Shown in pieces: positions 23,986-35,597 of a DNA stretch of 64,000 nucleotides; position 1 is the first letter of the stretch, and each line of letters begins with the position of its first letter. The notes beneath the pieces were generated by a model. It worked only from the letters and a program-made list of their open reading frames with translations. It was not told where the DNA came from and did not search any database. The position numbers and the translations under genes were made by a program. The DNA is from Oryctolagus cuniculus. Lineage: Eukaryota; Chordata; Mammalia; Lagomorpha; Leporidae. The stretch lies in contig NC_091432.1 of NCBI RefSeq assembly GCF_964237555.1, positions 42,279,031-42,343,030 on the forward strand, given 5' to 3'.

Positions 23986-24318
23986 GGGGCCAGCACTGCA
24001 GCTTAGTAGGTTAAAGCTTCCGCCTGTGGCACCGGTATCCCATATGGGGGCTGGTCAAAATCCTGGCTGCTCCCTTTCCAATCCAGCTCTCTGCTAAGGC
24101 CTGGGAAAGCAGTGAAAGATGGCCCAAGTCCTTAGACCCCTGCAGCCATGTGGGAAACCCGGAAGAAATTCCTGGCTCCTGGCTTCATATTGCCTCAGCT
24201 CTGGCAGCTGCGGCCATTTGAGGAGTAAACCAGCAGATGGAAAACCTTTTTCTCTTTTTCTCCCACTCTCTGTCTGTAACTCTACCTATCAAATAAATAA
24301 ATAAATAAATCTTAAAAG
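23986..24318 (+). mobile_element. CSINE
   Basis: Head GGGGCCAGCACTGCAG; tail (AAAT)n ending ATCTTAAAAG. AGATATCAATCA before it and AGATACCATTCA after it (24330) form a two-mismatch target duplication. Confidence 0.92.
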
Positions 24319-24879
24319 TAAATTTAAAAAGATACCATTCAGAAGAGACAACCTGGAAATTATATATCATTTACTTCGTTACATACATACAATCTCATTT
24401 AATGTGACATAAGCATTCATCACTGAAACAGCCATGTGATACAACTGAAATTATAGCATGGACAACCTAATTCAAGAACTTTGGTCAGCTGGCAATTTCT
24501 GCCTGCTGTTTACTCCTGTTTCATCAAAGTGTTACTTTACTTGGATATGCACTTAAACTCAACATTTTAAGGAGGTGGAACTGAACTTTTTTTCATAAAT
24601 GTATAATCGGATCTGTTCTCTTTGTAAAAATGAAAATAAAATCTATATTTTCAGATGCTGAGTGTCAAGCGAAGTTCATGATACTAAATACTTTGAGAAA
24701 TTTCAAAACACTTTATAGTCTATCAACTAATTATTGTGCCATCCTTATCAGTACTAACAAATTCCTAGTAAACTAGGATGTGCTTACACATGTTACTTGT
24801 AAGAAAATATATGTTTTCATAAACACACAATTTTGTAGTGCTTTCAGTGTGTATACAACTGAAAAACAGTGGTTTATCT
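24319..24879. other. Unassigned AT-rich stretch
   Basis: I see no gene, RNA or family-level repeat between the two flanking CSINEs. Confidence 0.4.
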
Positions 24880-25195
24880 TTTTTTTTAAATAATTTTATG
24901 TATTTATTTGAGATAGAGGGTTACAGACAGAGAGGGAGGTCTCCAATTGCTGGTTCACTCCCCAAATGGCCATAACACCCAGAGCTGGACCGATCCAAAG
25001 CTAGGAGCCAGGACCTTCTTCTGGGTTCCGCAAGCATGTGTATGGACCCAAGCACTTGGGCCATTCTCTACTGCCTTACCAGACCATAGCAGAAAGCTGG
25101 GTTGGAAGAGGAGCAGCCAGGACATGTACTAGTACCCATCTGGGATGGTGGTGCACAGGTGGAGGTTTAGCTCATTACACCACTGTGCCAGCACT
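24880..25195 (-). mobile_element. CSINE
   Basis: Tail (T)n-AAATAATTTTATGTATTT at the left, head CACTGTGCCAGCACT at the right. CAGTGGTTTAT (24868) against CAGTGACTTAT (25196) suggests a target duplication. Confidence 0.88.
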
Positions 25196-25578
25196 CAGTG
25201 ACTTATGCTTTTCTTTCAGCAAAAGAAAATGTATTAATGACCCTTATTAAATATTCAAACATACATATATAATGTATATTTATCCAAACATGTACATATA
25301 TGCATTGTTGCTTCTTTTGTCCATCACAAATAAGAAGAAGATGATTTGTGCATAATTTATAAGTTAAAAATATCGCAGAAAAGTCATATATTTTTTGACA
25401 TATAATTCCAAAGGGGACATGAGCTAGACTTAATATGAGTGAATAAGCCAAATTACCTAGACTTTGGTTCATGCTCTTCTATTTGCTTGCTCTGAATCTG
25501 GGGTAAAGTATTTAACATGCTGAGTCTTGTTGAACTCTTGTAGAATGAGTTAGTAACAAAAAGTACAAACCATTAAGG

Positions 25579-25966
25579 TTTTTTTTTTTTTTTCTTTTAA
25601 AGATTTATTTATTTGGGGCTGGCACTAACACAGCAGGCTAAAGTCCAGCCTGCAGAGCTGACATCCCATATGAGGCCCAGTTTGAGTCTTGGGTGCTCCA
25701 CTTCTGATTCAGCTCCCTACTAGTATGCCTGGGAAAGCGGTATAGGATGGCCCAAGTCCTTCCACTTGGGAGACCTGGAAGAACTCCTGGCTCCTGGCTT
25801 CAGATCCACTCAGCTCGTGCCATTGTGTCTATTAGGAGAGTGAACAAGCAGATGGAAGACCTCTTTCTCTCTCCCTCTCTCTCTCTGTCTTTCAAATAAA
25901 TAAATAAATAAATAGCTTTTTAAATTTTTTTAAAGATGTTAGTGTTACCAAGACAGTGAAGCAGAG

Positions 25967-26004
<38 letters not shown>

Positions 26005-26193
26005 CTTCCATCTGTTGGTTTACTCCCCAATGGCCATTATGGCCAGTACTTGGGCCATCTTTTACTTCTTTCCCAGGCACATTACCATGGAGCTGAATTG
26101 GAAGTGGAGCAGCCAGAATATGAACCAACACCTATATGGAATGCTGGTGGTGCAGGTGGTGGCTTTGCTCACTATGCCACAGCGCTGGCCCCT
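25579..26193 (-). mobile_element. Older CSINE split by a younger one
   Basis: The tail (TTTTAAAGATTTATTTATTT) is at 25579-25614. The rest, from ACCAAGACAGTGAAGCAGAG through the (GA)n at 25969-26002 to head ACAGCGCTGGCCCC, is at 25941-26193. The break is filled by a plus-strand CSINE. Confidence 0.85.
25615..25924 (+). mobile_element. Younger CSINE inserted in a minus-strand CSINE
   Basis: Head GGGGCTGGCACTAACAC, tail (AAAT)n AGC. TTTTAAAGAT occurs before it (25595) and after it (25927) as the duplicated target, which came from the older SINE's own tail. Confidence 0.88.
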
Positions 26194-27104
26194 GAATCAC
26201 TGAATTTTAGAGTAACTAATTAGATAATTTATTACAGGAGATGTGTAAATAGGATATATTTAATATGAAATATTAAAGAGCATTAATTAGTAATGAAAAT
26301 ATTTCACTGAGAAAATGAGTGACTTTAGGAATTTCAAATATGAAGAAATATCAGGAAAAAATGGTTATATTGGGCTGCTTTGTCCAGTGACTTTCTCAAG
26401 TTGTTTAAACAATAATACTTATTTGAGAAGATGTGCATTGCATTTGTGATGACAGAAATTATTTTGGAGATAAATTAGGAAATATGTAATCTAAATCCAA
26501 ATAATCCATAAGCATGGTCCTCTTCATCTCAGATTCCTGCTAGAAAAAACATCATCCTCTCTAGTTATGTTAAGCCTGGGAAAGTTTATTAAAGATGATT
26601 CATTTATTGAATCTCATGAACGTCTGAGAAGCCTAACAATGATGATGTAAATCCTAGTACAATGCAGCTGGGAAACCTGCCAAAAACGCAGAGGAATTAC
26701 ACCGCAGGAAAAACCACTGTTGCTTATGTTTCACATCACTCAATAGCCACGGTACTGGGGCTTGTACACAACACGTCTGCCACAGATGCTCCATGGCAGC
26801 CCAGCACTGTCACTGCTATACCTGTAGCAGGGCCACTTTCCAAGTCAGTAGCAATGCCTCCGTCTCACAGTTCAGTCTTTATGCAAAAGCTTCTTCACTT
26901 CATGAACATCTAACACAATGTAAATCCCCAGAGTTTGGAAAATGTAGCTTCTCAAACACCATGAGTAGTAGGAACTCTAGAAGGGAGTCAGGATCAAATT
27001 CTAATGAGCCAATTTGTGGTATCTTCCACATTTTTTAAATAATTTTCTTCAGTATCTTGAAGGCATTACAAAAGATGCAAGTAGAGATCTTAATCAGAGC
27101 AGGG
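26194..27104. other. Unassigned; GC-richer island at 26640-27030
   Basis: The first 450 bases are ordinary AT-rich sequence. From 26640 the composition changes (CACTGTCACTGCTATACC, GGCAGCCCAGC), and an 83-codon ATG frame lies at 26662-26913. I do not recognise its product; it may be an old repeat. Confidence 0.35.
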
Positions 27105-27315
27105 ATTAAAACTAGAAGCCAGAAGCCAGGAGCTTCCTCCAGGTCTCCCATGTGGGCGCAGGGTTCCAAGGACTTGGGCCATCTTCTACTGCTTTCCCAG
27201 ACCACAGAAAAGAGCTGGATGGGAAGTAGAGCAGCTGGGTCCCGAACTGGCGCCCATATGGGATGCCAGTGCTCCAGGCCAAAGTATTAACCCACTGCAC
27301 GACAGTGCCATCCCC
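27105..27315 (-). mobile_element. CSINE lacking its 3' portion
   Basis: GAAGCCAGGAGCTTCCTCC to GACAGTGCCATCCCC is the head-side two-thirds of a minus-strand CSINE. The tail and (GA)n part at the left are missing, so a secondary deletion is likely. Confidence 0.8.
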
Positions 27316-27535
27316 TGAAAGAGATATTGAAAGTGACTCTAAGGGAAAATATGAACACATGTATGGACAGTACAAGTTAATAAGTTATACTTAGAAGTTA
27401 TGAATTTAGAAAAATATTTCAATAGACAAATATAATTATATGAACAAATTTATTGCTTTTACAAAAATAATAACTGCTCTAAAATTTAGTTTACATTAAA
27501 GAAATAGTGTGATTTCAATTAGCTTTAAAATTTTT

Positions 27536-27878
27536 GGCCGGCGCCGCGGCTCACTAGGCTAATCCTCTACCTTGTGGCGCCGGCACACCGGGTTCTAGTC
27601 CCAGTCAGGGTGCCGGATTCTGTCCCGGTTGCCCCTTTTCCAGGCCAGCTCTCTGCTGTGGCCAGGGAGTGCAGTGGAGGATGGCCCAAGTACTTGGGCC
27701 CTGCACCCCATGGGAGACCAGGATAAGCACCTGGTTCCTGCCATTGGATCAGCGCAGTGTGCCGGCCGCAGCGCGCCGGCCGTGGCGGCCATTGGAGGGT
27801 GAACCAAAGGCAAAGGAACAAAGGAAGACCTTTCTCTTTGTCTCTCTCTCTCACTGTCCACTCTGCCTGTCAAAAATA
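27536..27878 (+). mobile_element. CSINE, derived subfamily (young)
   Basis: The head reads GGCCGGCGCCGCGGCTCAC then TAGGCTAATCCTC, and the tail ends CTGCCTGTCAAAAATATT without the AAATAAATAAAT block. Many CpGs survive (GCGCGCCGGCCG), pointing to a recent insertion. Confidence 0.92.
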
Positions 27879-28867
27879 TTTTTTTCACACACATTTCTAT
27901 ACAGGAAAATAATAATATTTCAGGGGTAAAGGCTGTTGCAAACTTTTTAAGTATTTTGTAGAACTTCAATTTAGAATTCAACTAATTCATAGAGTGAAAA
28001 GTATCCATTTAGTGAAAATTAGCATGATAGTAATTTCAATGGAAATACTGAAAGGTGCTCAGGAAAAACAAGACATACCATATTTTATTTAAAAATGCAA
28101 TAATGCTGTTTTACATAGCAATTACTAATCTTTATTTTGCAGGACTTCTGCTACAAGTCAAATGAGAGTAACTACAATGTGATTAGCCCTTCAATCATAA
28201 ACAACAAAACAGCAAGATATGGGAAACTGCTTTTTCAGATTGAATGATAATCCTGATAATCCAAGTAGTAAAGAAGAGAAAAATATGCAAGCAATATATA
28301 GACTATTATCATCTGACTCTCCCTCATAATACCAGCCCCTCAAAGTGGACCCAATTTGATAACAGTGATTTTGCTCAGATTAGGAGATGGAGACAACTAC
28401 AGGGTAGTTGATATAGATGGAAATTTCATAGGAGAACAGAAAGAGTAGGAGGTTGCAGAGAGAAAGAGCTTCAGAAAATCGAGCAACAAAAATCCTGAAA
28501 TGTTAATCATACAACAAGTTATAAATGCATACAATGTGAATTTGTGAAGATGGACAGACACTACCCAGGAAAGGAGAGATCTAAAGTGAACAACTACAAG
28601 AATGTGAAGTGTTGTGCTATAAAATCTGCAAAAACCACAGAAATTAAAAAAGAAAAGCAAAAACTATAATAAATAACGATTTACATTTTAATGCTAAGAC
28701 CAAGCTAGCCTTTGAGTAAAGACTTTATTAGGTAATCTTTATCATACTATAAAAGAAACCTTTCATAAAAATGTATACACAGAGAGTAAAAGCAGAAAGG
28801 GCAGTGTCGTTACTACACAGACTGAGAAAATAGAGACTATAGAACACCTTTCGACCCATTTTAGGAG
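27879..28867. other. Unassigned
   Basis: About 1 kb, A-rich on the plus strand, with no recognised repeat or coding frame. Confidence 0.4.
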
Positions 28868-29231
28868 ACTAGCATTATCTTTTTTTTTTTTTTTTAAATA
28901 TTTATTTATTTGACAGGCAGAGTTACAGACAGTGTGAGAGAGAGAGACAGAGAGAAAGTCTTCCCTCCGTTTGTTCACTCCCCAAGTGGCTGCAATGGCT
29001 GGAGCTGCGGCGATCCGAAACCAGGAGACAGGTGTTTCCTCCCAGTCTTCCACATGGATGCAGGGGTCCAAGGACCTGGGGCATCCTCCACCAGTCTCCC
29101 AGGCCACAGCAGAGAGCTGGACTGGAAGAGGAGTAACTGGGACTAGAACTGGCACACATATGTGATGCCAGCGCCACAGGCAGAGGATTAACCTAGTGTG
29201 CCATGGCACCGGCCCCAACTAGCATTATCTT
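28868..29231 (-). mobile_element. CSINE with perfect 14-base target duplication
   Basis: The body is 28882-29217. ACTAGCATTATCTT is exact at 28868-28881 and 29218-29231. The head side (CACTAGGTTAATCC in sense) is intermediate between the classic and derived subfamilies, while the tail keeps AAATAAATAAAT. Confidence 0.95.
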
Positions 29232-29409
29232 GATAATAAAATCAGACAAAGACATTATACCAAAGCAACATGGTTAACTATTATCTCTCAGGAGCTTATA
29301 GACAATTTTTTTGGCAATCAAATCCATTGATATTTAAATAAGATAATATATTTCCTGACCAAGAGTGCTAATTATGAGACTACAAGTTCTATTAAATTTT
29401 GCAAATTAA

Positions 29410-29910
29410 CCAATGCATTTCCTCATATGTAGTAGGTTGAAGATTGTACCCTTGAAATCAGAGAATGTATGAATGTATGTTCATCCAGAACCTCAGAATG
29501 TGATCCTATTTGGAAATAAGGTCTGTGAGAATTTTATTAGTTAATGATCTTAAAGTGAAGTGAACCTGGGTTTTAGCATGGGTGCTAAATTCAATGACTA
29601 GTGCTACCAGAATAAGAGAGAAATTAGAAGGAAGTTTAAACACAGAAGGAGAGACAAACACAGAGCAGAGGGCCACAGAAAGACAGAAATCAGATTGGAG
29701 CAAGGCTTAAGCAAATGGTGAACCCCAGGAGCTGCCAGACGCTGAAAGAGGCAAGAAAGATTCTCCCCTGGAGCTCTGCGCAGAGCATTGCCCTGCCAAC
29801 ACTTTGATTGTGGACCTCTGGCTTCCAGAGCTGTGAGAGTATAAATCTCTGTTGTGCTAAACCATCAAATTGTTGTAATTTGCCATTGCATCCCTAGGAT
29901 ACTAATACAC
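29410..29910 (+). mobile_element. Ancient interspersed repeat, family not assigned
   Basis: GTGATCCTATTTGGAAATAAGG, ACTTTGATTGTGGACCTCTGG, CCAGAGCTGTGAGAGTATAAA and CCCTAGGATACTAATACA occur in the order of a common old mammalian repeat. Similar ends occur at 33425, 45690 and 50460. Confidence 0.5.
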
Positions 29911-30727
29911 CATAAAACAGCATAGAGAAGAAAACAACACTTCATCATTTCAACAGACAGAAAAAATGAAGAATAAAAACTCTCCTTGCATTTGAAAAAC
30001 AAGAGATCTTCTTCCACCTGAAGATTGATATTTACAAAAGTATCCTTTACCTTATATGTTTCTTAATGATGAAAGGCCCAACAGTTTACCCCACATTTAT
30101 CAAAAAGTTAGCATTTCTGCTCTTTCCTCTTGTAGTCAATATTTCACTGTGTGTGTATTGACTTATTCGGAAATATGAATCGAAACTCTTTTTTCATAGT
30201 GGGTTCATGTCTGTTGAAAACTTCAGTGGGTCTAACAAGATGAAATAAATACAACTAAAAAGTGAATTTGTCAAAGTCATAAAATATAAACTCAACATTC
30301 ATGCTTGCAATATTGTTTTGAAGTTGTCCCCATGATTCTGCAAGATCCTACAAACAGCCAAACAGATTTCAATACAGATTTATGCATCAAAATCCCAGGT
30401 TTGAATATCCCAGACATTCATAACATGGACAATTCAACACACAGAATATAAACATATTCACATGCATATATATACAATTGTAAATAAATTCATATATGAG
30501 GAAATACTATACATTAATAAGATTAGCAAATGCCAGAAATCTATGGTAAACACCCAAAATTGGTAGAATTTCAGGATATAGAAAAATGTTCAGTCATTAC
30601 TAACACCATTGAAACATTGATACAATCAATTTGGTGAACAACTCTCCAATAAATAAGAATCCCATGCTCCTTTTATTCTTAGAACTAAGAAACCCAGTCT
30701 AGAGTATATAGTCAAAGAAGTTACTAG
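29911..30727. other. Unassigned AT-rich stretch
   Basis: No gene or recognised repeat in about 800 bases. Confidence 0.4.
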
Positions 30728-31062
30728 GGAGCATGTTTGGTGCAAAGTTAAGGCACTGCTTGAGACACCTGCATCCTATATCAAACTGCCAAGGCTCAAA
30801 TCCCAGTTCTGCTCTCCATTCTAGCTTCCTGCTAAGACACATCCTTGGAGGCATCAAGTGATGGATCATGTAGTTAGGTCTCTGCCACCCAAATGGTATA
30901 CACAGATGGAGTTCCAGGCTGCTGTCTTCAGCATAGCTCAGCTCCAGCTATTGTGAACATCCCAGGAGTGAATCAGTGGTGCCTAGAACAGTTGCCTCTC
31001 TATATGTCTCTGTTTTTTTCTGCCTTTAATAGATAAAAATTGGTTAAATTTTTTTTAAAAAT
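30728..31062 (+). mobile_element. Old-type CSINE
   Basis: GCATCCTATATCAAACTGCC, CCTTGGAGGCATCAAGTGATGG and GATGGAGTTCCAGGCTGCTG belong to the older CSINE form (CCTGGGAGGCAGCAGATGATGG type). The tail is decayed (TAATAGATAAAAATTGG). Confidence 0.72.
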
Positions 31063-31377
31063 TAAGAAATTACCATACATATACCATAACGCTGCAAGAG
31101 GAAAATAAACTAGTTTCATTTGTTTATGGTGTATGTTTTATGATAACAAAAATATTGCAAATGATTCCAAATTTCAATATTTAGTAAATATTGATGCAAA
31201 CAATGGGTTGTAAAAATGGAGGCATTATCAATTGTAAAATATTAAAACTTTATGTACTCTGTCATTGACCAGGTTAGAATAAAGAAAGTAATTCATTAGA
31301 AGAGTAAAGTGTAAATTATATGAATACTTTAAGGTTGGAATAGATAGAGAAGGGATTCACATCTGTTGGGCGCTTTA
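31063..31377. other. Unassigned, AT-rich
   Basis: About 315 bases with nothing I can assign. Confidence 0.4.
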
Positions 31378-31687
31378 AAAAAGATTTATTTATTCATTTG
31401 AAAGGCAGAGTTCGAGAAAGGAAGGGACAGATAGAGGCAGAGATATTCTATTTGCTGGTTCACTACCCAAATAACTGTAATGTCCCATTCAAGTCAGGAG
31501 CCAGGAACTTCATCTGGGGCTCCCACATGAGTATGGAGCGCAAGTACTCTGGTCATATTTTGCTGCTTTCCCAGGCACATTAGCAGGGAGCTGGATCAGA
31601 AGTAGAGCATCTAGGAATCAAAGTGCCCATATGGTACGCCAGTGTCACAGATGGCAGCTTAACCTGCTCTGCCACAAGGACTGCCCC
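31378..31687 (-). mobile_element. CSINE
   Basis: Tail AAAAGATTTATTTATTCATT to head CACAAGGACTGCCCC. TGGGCGCTTTTAA before it and TGGACACTTTTTA after it could be its decayed target duplication. Confidence 0.87.
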
Positions 31688-32884
31688 TACTGGACACTTT
31701 TTAGATATATCCTACTGCTGCCTGCTTCTTAGGCATACATTTTTATGTTAATATTTGAATGGTGTCTTCCCTCAAGATCATGCAGGATTATTTTAATGCT
31801 TTATGGATTAGTTATAAGGAATAACAATAATCACAAATTATTATTAGCTAAATAAATGTGTTACTATCATTAGACTGCAATAATATGAATCTTTCGTATT
31901 TCAGAATAAGATAAAGTTTGGGGTGTTCTTCTACATCTTTCCAGGGCTTCCTTTATCAGACCCCTCCCCACTCTCATCCTCTGATCCTTTTCTCCTGTAG
32001 TTTGCAGAGCTCTGGTATCTACCTCTCCTCCCCTGATCCTTTTCTCCTGTAGTTTGCAAAGCTCTGGTATCTACCTCTGGAATTCATTAAGGAATGGAAA
32101 ATCATAAATCCACTTTTTCTGGGTCTCCCCAGATGGAATATTACACATCAGGTATTCTTAATTCTAGAGAATCCACCCATTTCTTTATAAGGATAAGTTT
32201 CCTAGTTATTATATAAAAGGAAAATAGTGAATATCAACTCTTCACACCTAGTAATTGGGCAATACAATAATGCACCCTGCAGGACAACATTGATTGATGT
32301 AGGAAAGAGGTGAAGTCTGATATAGGTGCAAGGACAGAGCTAAAGAGAATAATGAGGAAATATTGTTTAACCACCTAGTACACAGATATTCTAGGGATCC
32401 AATACAATACTTGTCAACATTGACCCAGCAGATTTATGAATCCTTTTCTCCATACAAGATTTTACTTACTAGAATACAAGACAGAGTAGTAATGTGTCTC
32501 CCAGGCGTTCAGAAATGACAAATGGGAAATCTTATATATACGAGGATTGTTGGATGTGAAGAAGGTGAGACTGTAGCTGTTTAAAATACCTCTTGGTGTA
32601 TACTACCTTAGATCCGCATAAATACCTGAGACAAACTATATTTCTGTCATCTAATAAATTTACTTGGATAGAAAACATGTGTTTTTGCTTTCCTTAATTC
32701 CAAATTTCAGATACCGAGTACTTACTCTGAATACAATATTATTCAGGTGTATTTGATCTAAACTCCTGCATTTCTAACAGTGGAGAGCCTTTTCTAGCTT
32801 AATCAGGGGAAATGTTACTATGGAAGAATAATCAGAGAAATGAAATGTTGCTAAAAATGAGACCAAGGAATTCAATTATGAGCT
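31688..32884. other. Unassigned, contains a local tandem duplication
   Basis: No gene or named repeat. The duplication at 31981-32079 is listed separately. Confidence 0.4.
31981..32079 (+). repeat. 52-base-period tandem duplication
   Basis: CTGATCCTTTTCTCCTGTAG starts at 31981 and again at 32033. The two copies agree for about 46 bases apart from one G/A difference (GCAGAGC against GCAAAGC), which suggests a recent event. Confidence 0.95.
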
Positions 32885-33425
32885 AAGTAAGGTGGGAAGC
32901 TTCTAGAATCAGGCAGAAGAAAGGAATCATTTCTCTCATGGAACATTTAGATAAGAACCCAGTCCCTACAATATACCCCAGTGAGACTCAGGTCAGACAG
33001 TTAACTTTCAAAACTGCAAAACAAATTTCTCTCTTGGGGCCAGCATTGTGGCAGAGTGGGTTAAACATCCACATGCATTGTGAGAATCCCACATGAGCAC
33101 CAGTCCAAGACCCAGCTACTCTGCTTCCAATCCAGCTCCCTGCTAATGTGCCTGGGCGAACAATGGAGAATGGCACAAGTGTTTGGGCCTCTGTACCAAT
33201 GTGCGAGACCTAGCGGGCACTCTGAGCTCCTGGCTTTGGCAGGGTGTGGTGGCCTCTTGGGGAATAAACTAGTGGGTGGAAGACCTCTGTCTCTGCCCCC
33301 CCCCCTTAACTCTGTGTTTCAAATAAATAAAAAATACTTTAAAAAAACTTGCAACAAAGTGAACTTGTATTTTGGTAAGCCATTACATTTGTTGTAATTT
33401 GTTACATAAGCAATAGGGAACTAAT
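32885..33425 (+). mobile_element. Ancient repeat split by a CSINE
   Basis: The left arm (32885-33035) includes CCCAGTGAGACTCAGGTCAGAC. The right arm (33348-33425) includes GTAATTTGTTACATAAGC and ends GGGAACTAATACAG. The two arms read on from each other when the CSINE between them is ignored. Confidence 0.5.
33036..33347 (+). mobile_element. CSINE inside an ancient repeat
   Basis: Head GGGGCCAGCATTGTGGC, a C-run at 33297-33305 in place of part of the (CT)n tract, and tail AAATAAATAAAAAATAC. The SINE is clearly younger than the repeat it interrupts. Confidence 0.9.
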
Positions 33426-33917
33426 ACAGGAGTTATAGTTAAACTTTTACAAATGAATATTTGACGTGCTGAAAATTTGGGTACCTTATCCCACCTACAC
33501 TAAGTAAGGGACAGCACCAGGAGTAAATGTATTCCATGTTTGTTAGAAGGAACAGAAGACAGGAACCATTCTCTAATAGCGAGATCAACTCAAATATGAC
33601 TTATATTCCTAAATACAGCATTGACTGACTAAAAGGTTTAAACACTTCAGATCTAGATCCTATGGTTCTGAGTGGCATGTACTATCAGGGAAATTATCAC
33701 TTGTCCTTTGCTGTAAGGAACTTTAGCCTATGTTCTTTGGATACTACATAGGACATACAATGTTTCTCTACTTTCAGAGAAAAGGTATATTTTCCTGGCA
33801 ATTTGGTGACAGGAGAAGGAGCCAAGAGACCTGCAAGCTGAAAGCATAAAGCCCATCCTTGCTTCAGAAGAGATGATGTCACAAGAAACTCAAAGCTAAA
33901 TAGGATGAAGAGAAACT
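33426..33917. other. Unassigned
   Basis: No recognised repeat or coding frame. The small minus-strand frame at 33697-33984 runs into the next SINE and is incidental. Confidence 0.4.
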
Positions 33918-34203
33918 CTAAGTGGCAGGAATTGTGGCAAGTACAGGCATATCCCAGAATGAAGTGGCTGGAATCATGCCCCATTTCTGATTCAGATCTA
34001 GCTTCCTTTTAATGTGCATTCAAGGAGGAATCAGATGATGGCTCAAGAACCTGGGTCCTTGACAGTCATGTGTGACATTGGGATACAGTTCCTGGTCCGT
34101 GGTTTTTAGACATTTAAGGAGTGAACTAGCACAAGGAAGATCTATCTCTGTCTCTCTCCTCTCTGTCACCATATTTTCAGATAAATAAACATTTAAAAAA
34201 GAA
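33918..34203 (+). mobile_element. Old-type CSINE, decayed
   Basis: GGCAGGAATTGTGGCAAG, GAGGAATCAGATGATGGCTC and AGTGAACTAGCACAAGG are visible. Tail AGATAAATAAACATTT. Confidence 0.72.
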
Positions 34204-35374
34204 ACCATTAGTAAAAGCCATCTCTTTTTTCAGCTTTTATTTGTAGGTCCCCACTGGACATAAAAGTTATACTGCACAGGGAAACAATTTGCTACCAATC
34301 ACTTTTTAAAAAACTTGCTCATTAATGACAAATGTCAAGTTACTAAAAGTTGAATTCAATATTTTCCAAATGCCTAAAGCTAAACTTTTCATTATATTTT
34401 TTGATTATCACCAATGATATTTTGGTGTTTTATTTTTTTCCACATGCAACATATTCAGTATGGAAATTGTTTCAGAAAATCACTGTAAAATTGATTCTAA
34501 GAAATAAAAAATGTGGACTTTTCAATACTTGTTTTTATAGTTTTTCAGTTGCATTGTAATAATTTATCATTTTAAAATAAAATTACAGCTATAAAGACAG
34601 ACCTATTAATGTTGACATTTGCATATGCAAATTTGTTTCACAAAGTTTGATTGCAGATAAGTACATTTTTGGTTTATTTATTATAAATTTAAAAATAAAA
34701 TAAGCATTTTAAAACAAATGTGTAATATCTCTGTCCCAAGCAATATGATCAATATATTCAGTAAAGATTGATTACTAATAAACAGTTTTAATCCCAAATA
34801 TTTTAGGTATTTCAAAGTGTGAAAAAAAAATGTGTCAAGTTGTAACTGACACAAGCCACTGGGGACTCTGTGCTGAATAAATCATTATAGGTTTGTTTAT
34901 GCATAAGAAAATGCATTGGAAAGACAGCAAATACTCTTAAGAAAATAAAGCCATTTCTGCTGTGAAGCCCTAGGGAACCACGCATTCCTTAAGAGAAGAG
35001 AGATGACAGATTGCTTTTATCTCTATACAAAATTTTATTATAAATACCTGCAACTCTTTTTTATCCCTCCAATTCATATATATTATGAATATATTATTAG
35101 CCAGAAATTAGCAAGCAAGTAAGGCATGGATCTGATTTAACTAAATTTTCAAAATACAATGTACAAGACAGATCTTGAAATGATTTATTTCAAGCACAGA
35201 TTAGTATTATTGTACTATCTACATAACATAAAGGAGTAGACTAGATGTAGTCAAAAGTTATCCTGCTGCAGAGGGAATAAGGGAGAGGTCACAATGAATT
35301 ATAAAAAGGAAATAAAGACATTGTGAGTTAAAATGTAAAACTTAGATTATTATCGTAGTAACACACAGTATGGA
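34204..35374. other. Unassigned, very AT-rich
   Basis: About 1.2 kb with no gene or named repeat. It holds the octamer palindrome at 34617-34632. Confidence 0.45.
34617..34632. promoter_or_regulatory. Octamer palindrome ATTTGCATATGCAAAT
   Basis: A perfect 16-base palindrome made of ATTTGCAT and its reverse complement ATGCAAAT. The octamer is the classic POU-factor site; function here is unknown. Confidence 0.3.
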
Positions 35375-35597
35375 TTTCTCAGTATGTGATAAATGCTCTA
35401 TTTGCACAAATTATCTCATTTAATCTCTTAAAAACCTACTGTTTATATTTTGTTACCTCTCTTTTAAAGAGGAGACACTGAGGCACAAATAAATTCAGAA
35501 GTTTACCCAGTGATATATGAGCATAGTTTGGAAGGAAAGGCTGGAATCTGATCTTTGCCAGAGTCCTCTCTTTAACCACTAAACTATATTGTGGTTC
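35375..35597 (-). mobile_element. MIR
   Basis: ATTATCTCATTTAATCTCTTAA, AGAGGAGACACTGAGGCAC and CTTTAACCACTAAACTATAT follow the reverse MIR consensus closely. Confidence 0.75.

Noticed and set aside
24880..26193. Regularly spaced repeats considered as a CRISPR-like array
   Set aside because: They are CSINEs in both orientations with A-rich tails and target duplications in a mammalian genome; spacing is irregular.
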